A stretch of DNA of 64,000 nt from Cercis canadensis. Taxonomy: Eukaryota; Streptophyta; Magnoliopsida; Fabales; Fabaceae. This document shows positions 37,501 through 48,194 of this stretch, piece after piece. A program made the translations under genes and the position numbers. The stretch is from assembly GCA_003255065.1 (NCBI GenBank), contig QAOA01008187.1, forward strand, positions 87,029-151,028. The letters run 5' to 3'. How positions within the stretch are numbered: the first letter of the stretch is position 1; every line of letters begins with the position of its first letter. The notes beneath the pieces are model-generated. The model was not told the origin of the DNA and did not search any database. It saw only the letters and a program-made list of their open reading frames with translations.

Positions 37501-38268
37501 CCCCAACCAAATTGTAGACTTCAGCCCCTCTAATTTGTATATTTTCCATGCAAAAAAAAGGTTAAGAAGCCCCCATTAGCAATTTTCCCAAAATTCTCTT
37601 GCACAAGCAACTTCCATGAAACTTCCTTGAGGCTAGATCTTTTCACTTATGCTTGAGAAAATTCTTTAAACCCTAGCTGACCTCTTTCAAATTTTTAACA
37701 AATTTATTTGATTTTTTGATTAAAAATAAAAATCACAAAAACCCTAATGAGCCAATTGGGCCAAATTAGGTCAAAATGAGCTCAAAGAGCTCAACCTTGG
37801 ACATAAGTTAGTCCAATTTGTCCCAAATTAAAACTCAAACAAATTAAATAGTCCAACAAACATATATAATTTATTTGGACTAAAAACATTAGAAAAAAAA
37901 AATCAGGTGGGCCTAAAGGCCCTCAAACTAGGGTTTTAGCAAAACGGGCCAAGCCCAAAACATGAATTTTGACCCAAAATCACTAAAAGCCCGAAAAATT
38001 ATAATTTTTATGTCCAAACAAAGTATTTAAAACAAAACAAATTGGTCAAAAGGCCCCAAACTCAAATTTAAAGAAATCGGGCCAAAAGACTTCCTAACTT
38101 CTATTAAAATGAAGTGAGTCAATGCTCAAAAATAAAAATTTTGATCTAAAAGCTAAAAGATGTCTTAAAGACCTTAAAAATCAAATTTCCCAATTAAAAA
38201 TAATGTTTTCTCTTTTTTTTAAAAAAAAAAAATGTGTAACAACTCTCGGATAAAATATGGTATCTACA

Positions 38269-40027
38269 AAGCCACACTTGTGTAAAGCTAGAAACCAGAA
38301 TTCGAATAATCTAGCTTTCAAATAGACCAAACAAGTAATCTGAGCAAACTAAATCATCAAGAGCAAAACTTCTCAAATACATCATAAATCAAGTCCACAA
38401 ACAAGTATCAAGATCACTTTATAAATCTAGAAAAAGAGTCATAAATCTATAAAGATAAGTTTCTTCACTAATCCTTGAATATGTTTATCTCACAGGCCCT
38501 CTCCTTAACTTGCCATGGGCCCATGACTTATGGAGAAAAAAGGGAGAGGAAAAAAACTGCTATGTTTAATCCACCTCCAAATTAATCTGAAAAGAAAGAC
38601 TATGGTGAACTCAACTAGTCGAGTAAGATCCTCCATTACTCTAGTTAGATAGTGTTAATATAATATATTTCATCATAATAAAAAAATTATATTATCTTCA
38701 AGAATGAAATAGATATTTTTTTATCTTACTTAGTTAATTATTCCCCAAGTCTTCTTTCATTTTCACTTTCTTCTCACTTTTGGCCTATTCTTACTAAGCA
38801 TTGGAAGAGGTGCCGGAGCATTAACTCCGGCCTTCCCCGACATTTTCTCCCTCCCTTGCAAGTCCCTTGAGATGCAGTTTATCCAATAAGTAGAAAAAAT
38901 TGAAAAAATATAAGTTGAAAATAAGTTATACGTTATATATTATATCAATTTGTAATATCTCATCTAAATCAAAATATCAATTCAAAAGGCATAATCAAGT
39001 CCTTTTAGTCATCCTCAACTGTGGTTACAGTTTTCATCCCTGATAGGAGTCTGAAAATGGCACAGTTGTCATCCGTGATTGTAGCATTGAATAGTCACAT
39101 TTATCTTCCCTGAAATAAGTACCAAATCTGAGCCCAAAACCTTACCCATCAAGAAATCGCATCATCAATCATAACTAGAGTAGTGACATTCTTTTCACGT
39201 ATATTAAAAATCATCATCCCTATTGATAAAGGTCTAAAAATAACTGAGTAAATTATACGCCATTACCTTAAGGTGTGTGAAAAGGATACAAAAGTTAGAA
39301 CTCATCCAAATATTACCCCAAATTTACCAGCTGGGTAAGAGATATTTACAGAATGTACCATTTCACCATATGCTTTAGAGACTAGTTAGTATTAAAAATG
39401 TTTTTTAAATAAACATAAAACAATTTAACTATCTGCATTTTTCATCGATTATGCTCATTTGGCATGATTCTAAACCCTATATTTATGGTTCTGCATTTTC
39501 CTCCTTGCCCTACAATGTGATTTGATTTCTCCAAAAGGAGCATCTCGTTTGCTGGAATTTCATATTAGAACTAAGATTGGACTACGTTTTCTTGCTTTGT
39601 TTTTAGAAAATTGGATACTGATGATTTAAATTTGAAATCCACCATTACTGGATGGAGATAATTGATGTATGCTTATGATGGAATTTTCCAATAGATTGAA
39701 TGGAATGTTCGATAAATAATTTAGAAGATATGAGATGGGAGTCCAGTCCTTTACTATCTGTGATCTAATTAAAAGACAGCTAAATCAATCGGCAATAGCT
39801 AACAAGACTCAAAAAGTTAGTTATCAATACGTTCATAAATCAGAGAGGATTTTGTATCAAAATCTACATATAAACAGGGAGAAATATATCATTTAGAATG
39901 CCTTACTTCTTCGTCCCAATTAGTTGGAATAGTAACGACAATGAAAAATAACACTTGCACAACAAATACAGAGATGATCCCTAACCACAGTCCCTGTTTT
40001 TGACTAAAAACACAAAGTTACTACTAA
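38269..40027. other. Intergenic, nothing recognised
   Basis: AT-rich sequence without a recognisable gene. A short perfect hairpin, GCCGGAG-CATTAA-CTCCGGC, lies at 38812-38831 in a locally CT-rich stretch and may belong to an old retroelement leader. Nothing else stands out. Confidence 0.5.
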
Positions 40028-41190
40028 CTAGGCAGGGTTAACACAGTGAAACACATACATTAAGGGTGGGTGGAGAAAGTTTTGATCTTGGCTTTCATGT
40101 GCACAACAAATGCTAATACAATAGCACAAGGAACAAACAGAAGATAAAAGCATCCCAGATTCACATATGGCTAACACGACATGAGCTACCATACTTGCAG
40201 CTTCTGAATTTCCAGCCCCCAATTCATTTTAGACGCGCTTGCTGCACAAAAAAAAGAAAAAAAAAAACAAAAGAAAACAAAAAAAAGGGTTCCACAATCA
40301 GCAACTCAATTATACGTAAAAGAGAAGTACCTTACTACAGCACTGAATCCAAAAGAAAATTTTAGAAATTTCTTATGCACATGTTAGAAATGATGTAGAA
40401 TTGAATAGTCCCAGTACATATATCTGAGGTTCATTCACTGACCATATTGAAACCACTGAAGTTTCTAATGTTGGATTAGGAAGAAGATCGGATAGGATAA
40501 CCATCAGTTCAATGTCCACACTTTCAAGCTGTTCAAGTTGAATAACGACAATATAAATAAAAAGTATACATTGATGAAAAACAATTTTGAGCATCATTAG
40601 TCTTAATTTTAACGGTTTCATCTAATTTGGAATAAAAACTTGCATAAGGGCTGAAGGAATGTCAAGTTTAAGGAAGTCAAAGACATTGTGCAGGGCCTGC
40701 CTTGAAAATCCAGTCCATTATCTTTGCATATGGTCCAAGTTTCGTGACCGCAAGCCTATTTGCATATGGTCTGCTTCAGTGCATGCTTAAGTTCTTACAA
40801 ACCCAAAACATTGTCTTCCCAATGGTGCTAACATTTGGAATTACAGCTTTGTTTCACATCCTTAATTTTGTGTTGGGTATTGGTATTCGAAGCTAGCCAA
40901 GGTAGTGGAGGAGCAGCCTTAACCAATTCCATATCTTATTGAGAATGTGCTCTTGATGGTGGCTCTCTATGTGAAGCTCTCTTCTTCCTTTGATATGGCT
41001 TTGTCTTGGTGAATGACAACTAGAATTGGTTAGGTGTTTGCACAGATGATGGCAAGGAATGCACTAAAGAGTGAAAGAACAAACATGGATCTTTGCATGT
41101 GTATGCCAATTAAGCATATGATGCTCTCATGCTCCAAAAGATTGACCACACAAAGGTATCCAGTGCACTAGCCAATCCCATCAGATAAAA
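40028..41190 (-). pseudogene. MATE (DETOXIFICATION) transporter pseudogene 2, with inner inversion
   Basis: Minus-strand MATE pieces run from right to left in gene order. First is the opening exon with ASALDT at about 41150-41180. Then comes WTGFSRQALHNVFDFLKL at about 40640-40710, IELMVILSDLLPNPTLETSV at about 40450-40530, and NELGAGNSEAASMV at about 40170-40215. The last is the helix AIVLAFVVHMKAK at about 40090-40140, joined directly to the previous piece so that the exon between them is lost. The piece SLFAYGLLQCMLKFLQTQN (40753 onward), which belongs between the first two, is on the plus strand. Many frames are shifted. It is related to MATE pseudogene 1. Confidence 0.78.
40712..40896 (+). 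pseudogene. Inverted internal segment of MATE pseudogene 2
   Basis: The plus strand reads SLFAYGLLQCMLKFLQTQN, then IVFPMVLTFGITALFHIL, a well-kept MATE helix pair. Its neighbours on both sides are MATE pieces on the minus strand, and it lies at the position where this segment belongs. The simplest reading is an in-place inversion of roughly 180-270 bp. Confidence 0.75.
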
Positions 41191-41376
41191 GCAAGTAAAA
41201 TTGCAAAATAAGTTGAAAGTAAGAGAGCATTAATTTAGAAATTATTATTTATTATTTTTAAAAATAAGCAAGACAATTCATGAAAGATAAAAACATGAAT
41301 TGGGCATCTGAGAACATATGAGAATACATTTTTTAATTGGGTAAAATGGGGAAAGAGAATTAATTTGATGATGCCC

Positions 41377-41404
<28 letters not shown>
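41377..41404. repeat. AT dinucleotide repeat, left border of caulimovirid fossil
   Basis: A 28-bp pure AT repeat. Confidence 0.95.
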
Positions 41405-41407
<3 letters not shown>

Positions 41408-42860
41408 CATCCTCTATCTTTTCTATGACATCTATTACAAAATTAGCTTGTGATGAAATAACATTTATTGACTTATAATTTTCAACACAATTTAGATCTT
41501 TGCAATTTTTGATACAAGGCTCATTTGTTACAGATTCAGGTGGTTCTAAAGTAGATGATTCTTTTTTAATTTTATAGATATTTTCTATTTGACATTCTTC
41601 AGAATTTTGTTCTGAAGAACTTTCAGATTCATTCTCTGAGTTTGAAACATTATTGATAAACAATTTACTTAATTCTTCTTTTAGTTCTTCACTAATATTT
41701 AATGAATTTATCTTTTTCTTCATTGGAAAATTATTCTTATAATGTCTTATTTAACCACACCTATAACAAACTAGACCTTTGTACGATTTTTTAGACTTTG
41801 AACTTTTATGAGATTTATTTTGATTTTTTTGAAGGTTTACTTGATTCATCTTTATCATAGTATTTTTTACTCTTACTATATTTTTTATCCCTATATTCTT
41901 TCCTAAAGGTTTTATGCTTTTTCCTATTTCTTGAAGAGGGAGGAATTAACTTACTATCAAAATCCATTTTATTACAAATATTACATAATTCATCTTTTCT
42001 CTTATGACTATCTTTTCGAATTTTATTTCTGAATTTTATATCATTACACTGAACCATTATTTCTTGATTGATAGCACTAACTAACTGATCATATGGAGAG
42101 GTTTCATAAACTTCAGTTAATGATAAACCTTGTTTTGTACCATAATTTCTTAATATTTCTTTGACTTTTTCTGCAAATAGCTTTAGAAGTCCACAGATGA
42201 ACTTTTCTTTCCAATAAGCTACATTGCAATCATTTCTTAAGAATACTTTTGAGAAAAGTACATCTTTATACCATCTTAAGTCTAAGAGTTTTCTACATCT
42301 TAAGTTGGCTAAGATTTCTAAGGATTTTTCTTGAAAGTTTTGAGGTTCACCTATGAAATGGTTAATCATAGCATAAATTAAGATTTCTATACTATTTGAC
42401 TTATTAGTTTTAGGATCTATTGAATTTTCTATTTCTAATCTTTGATCTTCAGTGAGATAATCATCCCACCAATCTCTTAATTGTCCTGTGAAACCACTAG
42501 TGATAATTCTAAGGATGTTTCTTAAGTCTACTAAAGGAATTTTGACTCTAAGACCATAAACTGCCATAAGCATTTTATTAGTATGATTTAATATTTTATG
42601 TTCACTCATACCATCAATATTCCATTCATAAATACTATTTCCTTCATAGCTTGAATGGACGAATTGATTTCTTTCCTCATATTGAATATCAGGAAGAGTG
42701 GGTCTTGGATAATAATTCTTGGTTTGATATGTTCTTTGTTCTAATCTTGAATTTTGTTTGAATTTATTTATTACTAAATCTTCTTCTTCATTATTGATCA
42801 TGTTTATTGATTGTTTCTTATCTTTCTCTATATTCTTGAGCTTTTCTACCATTAGATTTA

Positions 42861-42863
<3 letters not shown>
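41405..42863 (-). mobile_element. Endogenous caulimovirid (florendovirus-like) coat-protein region, fossil
   Basis: On the minus strand a long frame (41815-42863) shows the coat-protein signature of Caulimoviridae as found in plant genomes: YEWNIDGMSEHKI, GFTGQLRDWWDDYLTEDQR, then LRCRKLLDLRWYKD and WKEKFICGL. A lysine-rich basic tail and a zinc-knuckle-like CYRCG region (about 41750) follow. An acidic serine/glutamate-rich stretch (41405-41710) comes next. Only the coat-protein part is present, and I see no reverse transcriptase or movement protein. It is broken in a few places. Both borders fall in pure AT/TA repeats (41377-41404 and 42864-42893), a setting reported for florendovirus integrations. 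Genus is an inference from the motif style. Confidence 0.75.

Positions 42864-42893
<30 letters not shown>
42864..42893. repeat. TA dinucleotide repeat, right border of caulimovirid fossil
   Basis: A 30-bp pure TA repeat. Confidence 0.95.
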
Positions 42894-42896
<3 letters not shown>

Positions 42897-43284
42897 CCAA
42901 ATAAGTGATCCAATAACTTAGTAGTACAATTGAGTAAAATTTTCAATTCTTGTCTTTTTTTTTTTTTTTTAACAATAAATGGTGTCTTGCCATTTTGTAT
43001 GAGATTATTTTATCTCTTTCATCTAGTTAAAAGTAAGTCATTTATATCGAGACTAAGACTTCATAAGAAAACTTATTGTGTTCCTAAGAAATTGGATGAA
43101 CCTTTTGGTTTTCAAACAGTTTGAATGATTAAAAGACTAAACAATTCAGTACTAAATAAAATTACATTGGGAGATTTGAGCTTAAGCATAATTAAATCAT
43201 GAGAATTAGACATCCTATTTAATGGAAACACAGCCGTTTTCTCACATTCCTCGGAATAATAGTGCTATTCCTTGCATGAACACA
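42894..43284. other. Short intergenic stretch, nothing recognised
   Basis: Lies between the caulimovirid fossil and the CACTA element. I see no gene or repeat here apart from a T14 run near 42957. Confidence 0.55.
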
Positions 43285-44008
43285 CACTACAACAAATTTC
43301 CTGGATTCCAACGGAATTTTTCCGTTGGAATTTTGTTAAATTTCGTTGGAATTCTGGATTCCAACGAAAATTCTAATGGAATCTGTGTTGTTAGAAAAAC
43401 CCCCGTTGGAATTGCGTAATTCCAACAGAAATTCTAATGGAAAATAATTCCAATGGAATTTTACCGTTGGAATTATGTTTTTTAAAAAAAATTCAAAAAA
43501 AAATTCTAATGGAAATTCCAACGGAATTATACCATTGGAATTTTTAATATATTTAAAAAAAATATTTTTTAATATCTTTTTTTAAAAATTCAAAAATTAT
43601 TTTTGGTTTAGTTTTTGAAATTCTAACGGAATGGAATTCCGTTGGAATTTCCTAAGTTTTTTTTTTAAGTAAATTCTTAAATAAAATTTCTTAAAAATCA
43701 AAATTTACCATCTACAAATATCTTTTTTATTAAATAATTTCTATAATACAAATATCCAATTCATTAAATAATTCTTATAAGTTAATAATGTATTGAGTAC
43801 AAAAATTTAAATCTCAAATAATTACATTAAGTTTCTTTCTAATTTAAATCTAAAATAAAAATTTCATTATCACAAAGCCCATGGTTCCAAATTGGTATGA
43901 ATTTGTGAAGGCATATCTTCACTGAAAAATTCAAAACCACAAACTGTCAGAATCACTGTGACGATCAAGTTCTCTAATATTTTCCATGGTACTATCTACA
44001 TGAAAAAC

Positions 44009-44308
44009 AGACCACAAATGAAAAACAGATAGCATGCAAATAATGTTCCTTTTATACTAACTGGACACAAAAACAAAGAATTCAATGCACTCTTCTTGTA
44101 CCCCTTTCGGTCGTGCATTTCAAAGAATTCCCTGTATGTTACAGCTCTGTAGCCTGGTGGGTGGCTTTCATTCACAAGCTCTAGTGCTGGCCTTATAACT
44201 TTGTCTAGAGATGGTTCATTTCCTGTTGTTAGTGATATCCTTTTTGCCTTGCTATACAGGGCTGCCCTATGTACATTGCTCTTGTACTTCCCATTAGTCA
44301 CAATCTGA
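44009..44308 (-). pseudogene. Captured 2-oxoglutarate/Fe(II) dioxygenase last exon
   Basis: After a splice acceptor (TGCTCAG) the minus strand reads IVTNGKYKSNVHRA, then KAKRISLTTGNEPSLDKVI and RPALELVNESHPPGYRAV, then TYREFFEMH. This is the C-terminal part of the double-stranded beta-helix of plant 2OG oxygenases (DMR6/flavanone-hydroxylase-like group). It includes the iron-binding histidine in VHRA and the oxoglutarate-binding R-x-S (RIS). The HxD part of the iron site would be in the missing upstream exon. The frame stays open through the whole piece, so capture may be fairly recent. It lies in the CACTA element. Confidence 0.85.
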
Positions 44309-44589
44309 GCACAAGAAAGAAATCAATTAAATTTGTCATCCAACAGAGACACAAATACTAATGAAAAGTGCAAATTGGCTTAATGTTAGGTCTAAAGAAA
44401 ATAATATATAAGTATTAATATCACAAATGACATGGCAAACATATTTTTTCTCAATTTTCCTCTCATACAATGATTCATACTACCAGTCATGATTGTACCA
44501 ACCTTCCATAAAAGCATCAAGAACTAAGGGAATTTTAAAAGGAGATTATATTTGCTTCAAGATGTTATGGCACACAGGAAAATCAACTC

Positions 44590-44795
44590 TGAGAACTATA
44601 CCTCAAATCAGGGGTTGAATAATCAAAAGACCCATTATTTGAACCAGTATCATGTAAAGGAATGGATTCGAGCAGGCCAAGAAGACTAGCAAAACCTTCA
44701 GGAGTTAAGCATTGATCTTTGGCTCCATTGACAGTCATGCCAAGGTGAAAGCAAATATTCTGGTTGTTGTATAAATTTATAGGACCATCTACATC
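44590..44795 (-). pseudogene. Captured exon of an unrecognised conserved gene (part 2)
   Basis: After a TTTTGGATGTAG acceptor, the minus strand reads DGPINLYNNQNICFHLGMTV, then NGAKDQCLTPEGFASLLGLL, then ESIPLHDTGSNNG. The end near AG|GTATAG looks like a donor. The open frame and good splice signals show a real protein-coding exon, but I cannot name the family. It lies next to the following exon in what is probably the same gene. Confidence 0.55.
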
Positions 44796-44939
44796 CAAAA
44801 AGCAGAAACAACCAAAAGCATTTGATTGTCAACAGAAAGTTAAAGCCTAATCCAAGGAAAAAAAGGCTAGGTAAGAATAGCATAGTAATAATAACAATGA
44901 CGACAAAAGTGCACAAGGATCATTTGCTTAGATACCTTT

Positions 44940-45185
44940 GCTTACCAGAATGTTGATGAAGGGCATCTGGTAAAGGCTGAGGTAGCTCATGTAAATAGTC
45001 TACCCAATCAGTCTTCTTAGGTTGCCACATATAGTCCATGTGTTCATCAAGATTTTCAGATAAATAAAAACATCCAGAATCACCATGGAGGATCAAAAGA
45101 CCAAAAGACAAAATAGTAATGGTCATTTTATATTCAACACCATGACCATGCCTTTGCCTAATAAGACTTTGTTGCAATCTCTGAT
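44940..45185 (-). pseudogene. Captured exon of an unrecognised conserved gene (part 1)
   Basis: The minus strand reads QRLQQSLIRQRHGHGVEYKM, then TITILSFGLLILHGDSGCFY and LSENLDEHMDYMWQPKKTDW, then HELPQPLPDALHQHSG, and meets a GTAAGC donor. The frame is open throughout. With 44590-44795 it looks like two neighbouring exons of one gene. I do not recognise the family. It lies in the CACTA element. Confidence 0.55.
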
Positions 45186-45990
45186 TATGTTCAATATATT
45201 AAGGGATAATTGAAATAAGAAAATCCATGTCTTCAGAAGAAACAATATTTTCAAGGCGGATATCAATCCCAAAGGAAACGAATAATAAATATTAAGCCAA
45301 GCAATGATAGGATTCTTCTTTTCTTTTCTTATTTTGATAGCGTGGACAGGAGGAATACAGGAGCAAGATTACAAATGTGTCACTACACTAAAGAGGATGA
45401 TGGAACCAGCAAGAGGTAAAAGATTAAGAGCTCAATAATAGATTACTAGCATAGAACTTTATCACTATATCACAAGTAAATGCATTGATGAAAATTAGAA
45501 AAGTAAAAATTAGTGAACATACTTCTACAAAAAAGCTGGTCTTATAAAATATCAATCATTTCAACTATACATAATTTAATTATTTATTAAAAGTTGTTTA
45601 GTGAAGGGTATGTCACTTTCAAAAGATTGTCTTAGTTACCGGCAAAATATACAAGTAAAAAGGTAAGACCATAAGACTAAATAAAAATGAAAGTTTTTAG
45701 TTGCACAAAAGTCTATTCAAATCAAAACCTGAACCAATACCCTCATCCTATAACATAATTTGGGCCATCCAAAGAAAAGCCAAATAAACAAACGAGCAGC
45801 AATCATATCAAAATCAAAGGTGGGGCATTCACTTCTCAATCAGTAACATGGATCAGTCTGGTTTCGGTACCATCTACAATAAAATTGATTGATATTCCCT
45901 ACAGAAGACATAATTATGAAACAACGAACGACACTCCATGTTAAATGAACTCATTTTGCATAACTAAAAATGATGAGAGGAGGGAAGAAC

Positions 45991-46056
45991 CTGGCCAAGA
46001 TCCTCCATTATGGTAACTCCATCTGGTATTTTTGGGATCACAACCAATAATAAAAA
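45991..46056 (-). pseudogene. Captured neutral/alkaline invertase exon
   Basis: A 66-base exon after a TGCAG acceptor reads [20 protein letters not shown] plus P, and ends at a GTTCTT donor-like site. The [10 protein letters not shown] block is diagnostic of plant neutral/alkaline invertases, which split sucrose in the cytosol or organelles (GH100 family). Only this exon is recognisable, so it is a scrap carried by the CACTA element. Confidence 0.75.
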
Positions 46057-46164
46057 CTGCACCCATAGCAAGATGTTAATGACACACATTAGTGAACTCT
46101 TTCTGTTCCATAAAAACTCAAGTGTTTGGATCAAGTCAGATTTGCTAAGCCATTTTCATCCTAC

Positions 46165-47680
46165 CTCATTAGGCCAACCATCAACGACAAAGACATCTTA
46201 GAGAAAACCCATCAATGGTGGAAAATGCATGAGCTTCTTGAATATTCAGTCCAATCTCACCAAGTAATGAAGTTAACTGGAATGTTGAAAAATAACAGCA
46301 TTATAAGTAAAAGGAGAGAAATAGTTAGAGAAAGCATGTAATGTAAAATATAACCGTTCTCTTTCATAACACAATAACTCCATACATTTTGAAGCTTGTT
46401 TAATTAACTAGAGTTTGTGACATTAACAAGGCATAAACCTCTCACTGATCAAAATTATGGAAGTCTCTTGAAGGATATTACATGCTAAATAGTTACTAAT
46501 TTAATAGATAACAGCAATATGGTCTTCAACATTTCATAATTCTCTTATGTATTTATATCATCCTATATGGTCTATTTATGTGAAATATGAATACTAAGGA
46601 AATAAACTAATTAACATTATTTCAGAGAAAATTTTGAACAACTAGTTTAACAATGTCTATATTTGGTAGCATCTATAGCAAGGGCCATGAAATATGTCAC
46701 TAGCTGATACAATGAGCAACAACAATATGGATTTATTTCTTGCATCACATCACAACAATAGTAACTAGAAGAGCTTTAACCAAACCAACTGCCTAGAAAA
46801 GAAAATTTCTCTTAACAAGTTGGTCGCTGAAAAATGTATAAGAAAATATAGAATTAAGATTGTATGCAATAATTTATAAAAGCCCCACCCTAAAGAAGAA
46901 GAAAGAAGAAAAAGAAGAAGATAATAATAATTAACAACCTGACTAAGGAGTTTAGGCTTGTCAACTGTTGAAAAGGTAATCTCGTGCATAGGCCGAAAAG
47001 TTAAAAATGACAGGATTAGCACTACTTAGAAAGATGGAAAGATGGAAATGTCTAAGAACAAATCATTCTCCTTCCAATATATGTTTAAGGCATGACGGTG
47101 TATTCAAGGAGAGAAATATCTGTTACAAGCGTGCTCAACAACCTTTAAGAAATTAATTCTTAGTATGCTGGCTAAGATACAGGTCGATTACTGCTACAGT
47201 GTAACATCCAGAAGTCAAGCAAGTTTATACGTTTTTACCTATACTAAGCGAACTTCAATACGGGTCAATTATCGGGTCTTCTGCTAACTTCAGTAATCTC
47301 TTATGAGCAAGAACATCCTCAGCCCTCTCCATATTCACATCCAACGCATACCTGCATAGTAGAAATCAAGTGGAATAGGTAAAAACAATTGCTAGACGTA
47401 AATTTCTGTTCATCAGTTTCAACACTTTCCCAATTGTATTCTCAGCAGGGGAAGAAATTGTTATCACGTCTGAAATTATCATAGAGGAACAAAAATTTTG
47501 AACTGATTTAGAAATAAAAAAGGTAGAATCAAACTGAAATACCTAGCAGGAAGACGATTGAAAAGAAGCCATAGTTGATCATCAAAACCAGGAACATTCG
47601 CTTCCTCAAAATTTGACTCCTGAATTCGATGAAGAACTTCATTATACACCTCCAATTTCTACCTGTGTTGACGAGGATGA
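46165..47680 (-). pseudogene. Captured N-terminal exons of an STY-type ACT-domain protein kinase
   Basis: Four exons lie in order on the minus strand. The first (about 47541-47680) reads [20 protein letters not shown] then [14 protein letters not shown] and a GTATTT donor. The second (about 47265-47348) reads [20 protein letters not shown]. The third (about 46939-46995) reads RPMHEITFSTVDKPKLLSQ, the start of the ACT domain. The fourth (about 46165-46275) reads [20 protein letters not shown] and IDGFSL. They match STY8/STY17/STY46-type kinases, which in Arabidopsis phosphorylate chloroplast transit peptides. The kinase domain is absent. Small breaks occur in the second and fourth exons. Order and introns are kept, so it was captured as genomic DNA, not as mRNA. 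Confidence 0.85.
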
Positions 47681-48194
47681 GCTTGCGGTGGCTGAGCAAC
47701 TCTACTTCCACAACTCTCAATGTCGTCCTAGATCACCATTAGAGCAAAAGCAAGAAAAAAAGCAAAATCCACTACAGAAAGAGTGAAACGAGTTGGGGAG
47801 AGGAAGATTGATTTGGGGGTTTTGGGATTGAGCTAGGTCTTGATGGAAGGAAATGGTGAAATGCAAAAAGGGGGAAAGCGGAAATAACTTAAAAAATTCC
47901 AACGGTATTATTATAGAAATTACCGTTAGAATTTCTGTTAGAATCAATAAAAAAAATTCAAAAAAATTCTTAAAAAAAATTCCAACGGTATATGCTGTTA
48001 GAATATTCCGTTGAAATTTTTTAAACAATACTTCTACACAATTTCAACGGTAATGTAATTTCGTTGGAATTACCGTTAGAATTTCAACAAAATTTGTTCT
48101 GTCAGAATTACCGTTAGAATTTTTCAAAAATTCCAACGGTATTTTGTTCTGTTGGAATTTTCCGTTGGAAAATTGCCTTTATCTTGTAGTGACA

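Larger units (their letters stand above)
28124..38268 (-). mobile_element. Tat/Ogre-type LTR, apparently solo, split by a CRM-like element
   Basis: On the minus strand this reads as a long LTR beginning TGTAGATACCATATTTTATCC (right edge, 38268) and ending GTTGTGACA (left edge, 28124). The two halves are 28124-28274 and 35298-38268, about 3.1 kb together. The halves rejoin in the motif AGAGGGTT/CGGGAGTC ... GGGGAAGGTATTAGGCACCCC, which is uninterrupted in the related LTR at 62221 onward. No primer site or gag adjoins the left edge, so I read it as solo. I could not find a convincing target duplication. There is no coding. It must be older than the element inside it. Confidence 0.65.
43285..48191. 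mobile_element. CACTA (En/Spm) transposon packed with host gene exons
   Basis: The left end is CACTACAACAAA (43285) and the right end, reverse-complemented, is CACTACAAGATAAA. Both are flanked by ACA (43282-43284 and 48192-48194), the 3-bp duplication of this superfamily. Subterminal regions (about 43300-43650 and 47890-48185) are dense in short direct and inverted copies of TTCCAACGG-AATT type, the usual transposase binding arrays. No TNP1/TNP2-like coding is visible, so it needs help to move. The interior holds minus-strand exons of at least four host genes: a 2-oxoglutarate dioxygenase, an unrecognised conserved gene, a neutral invertase and an STY-type ACT-domain kinase. Several of the exons keep their splice sites. 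Confidence 0.9.

Noticed and set aside
38811-38832. GC-rich hairpin as a possible terminator or small RNA gene
   Set aside because: The stem is only 7 bp with no surrounding fold or family match. It is more likely a scrap of a retroelement leader.
45840-45910. Possible further captured exon reading VDGTETRLIHVTD
   Set aside because: It is short, with a stop directly after. I cannot link it to a family or to the invertase piece next to it.
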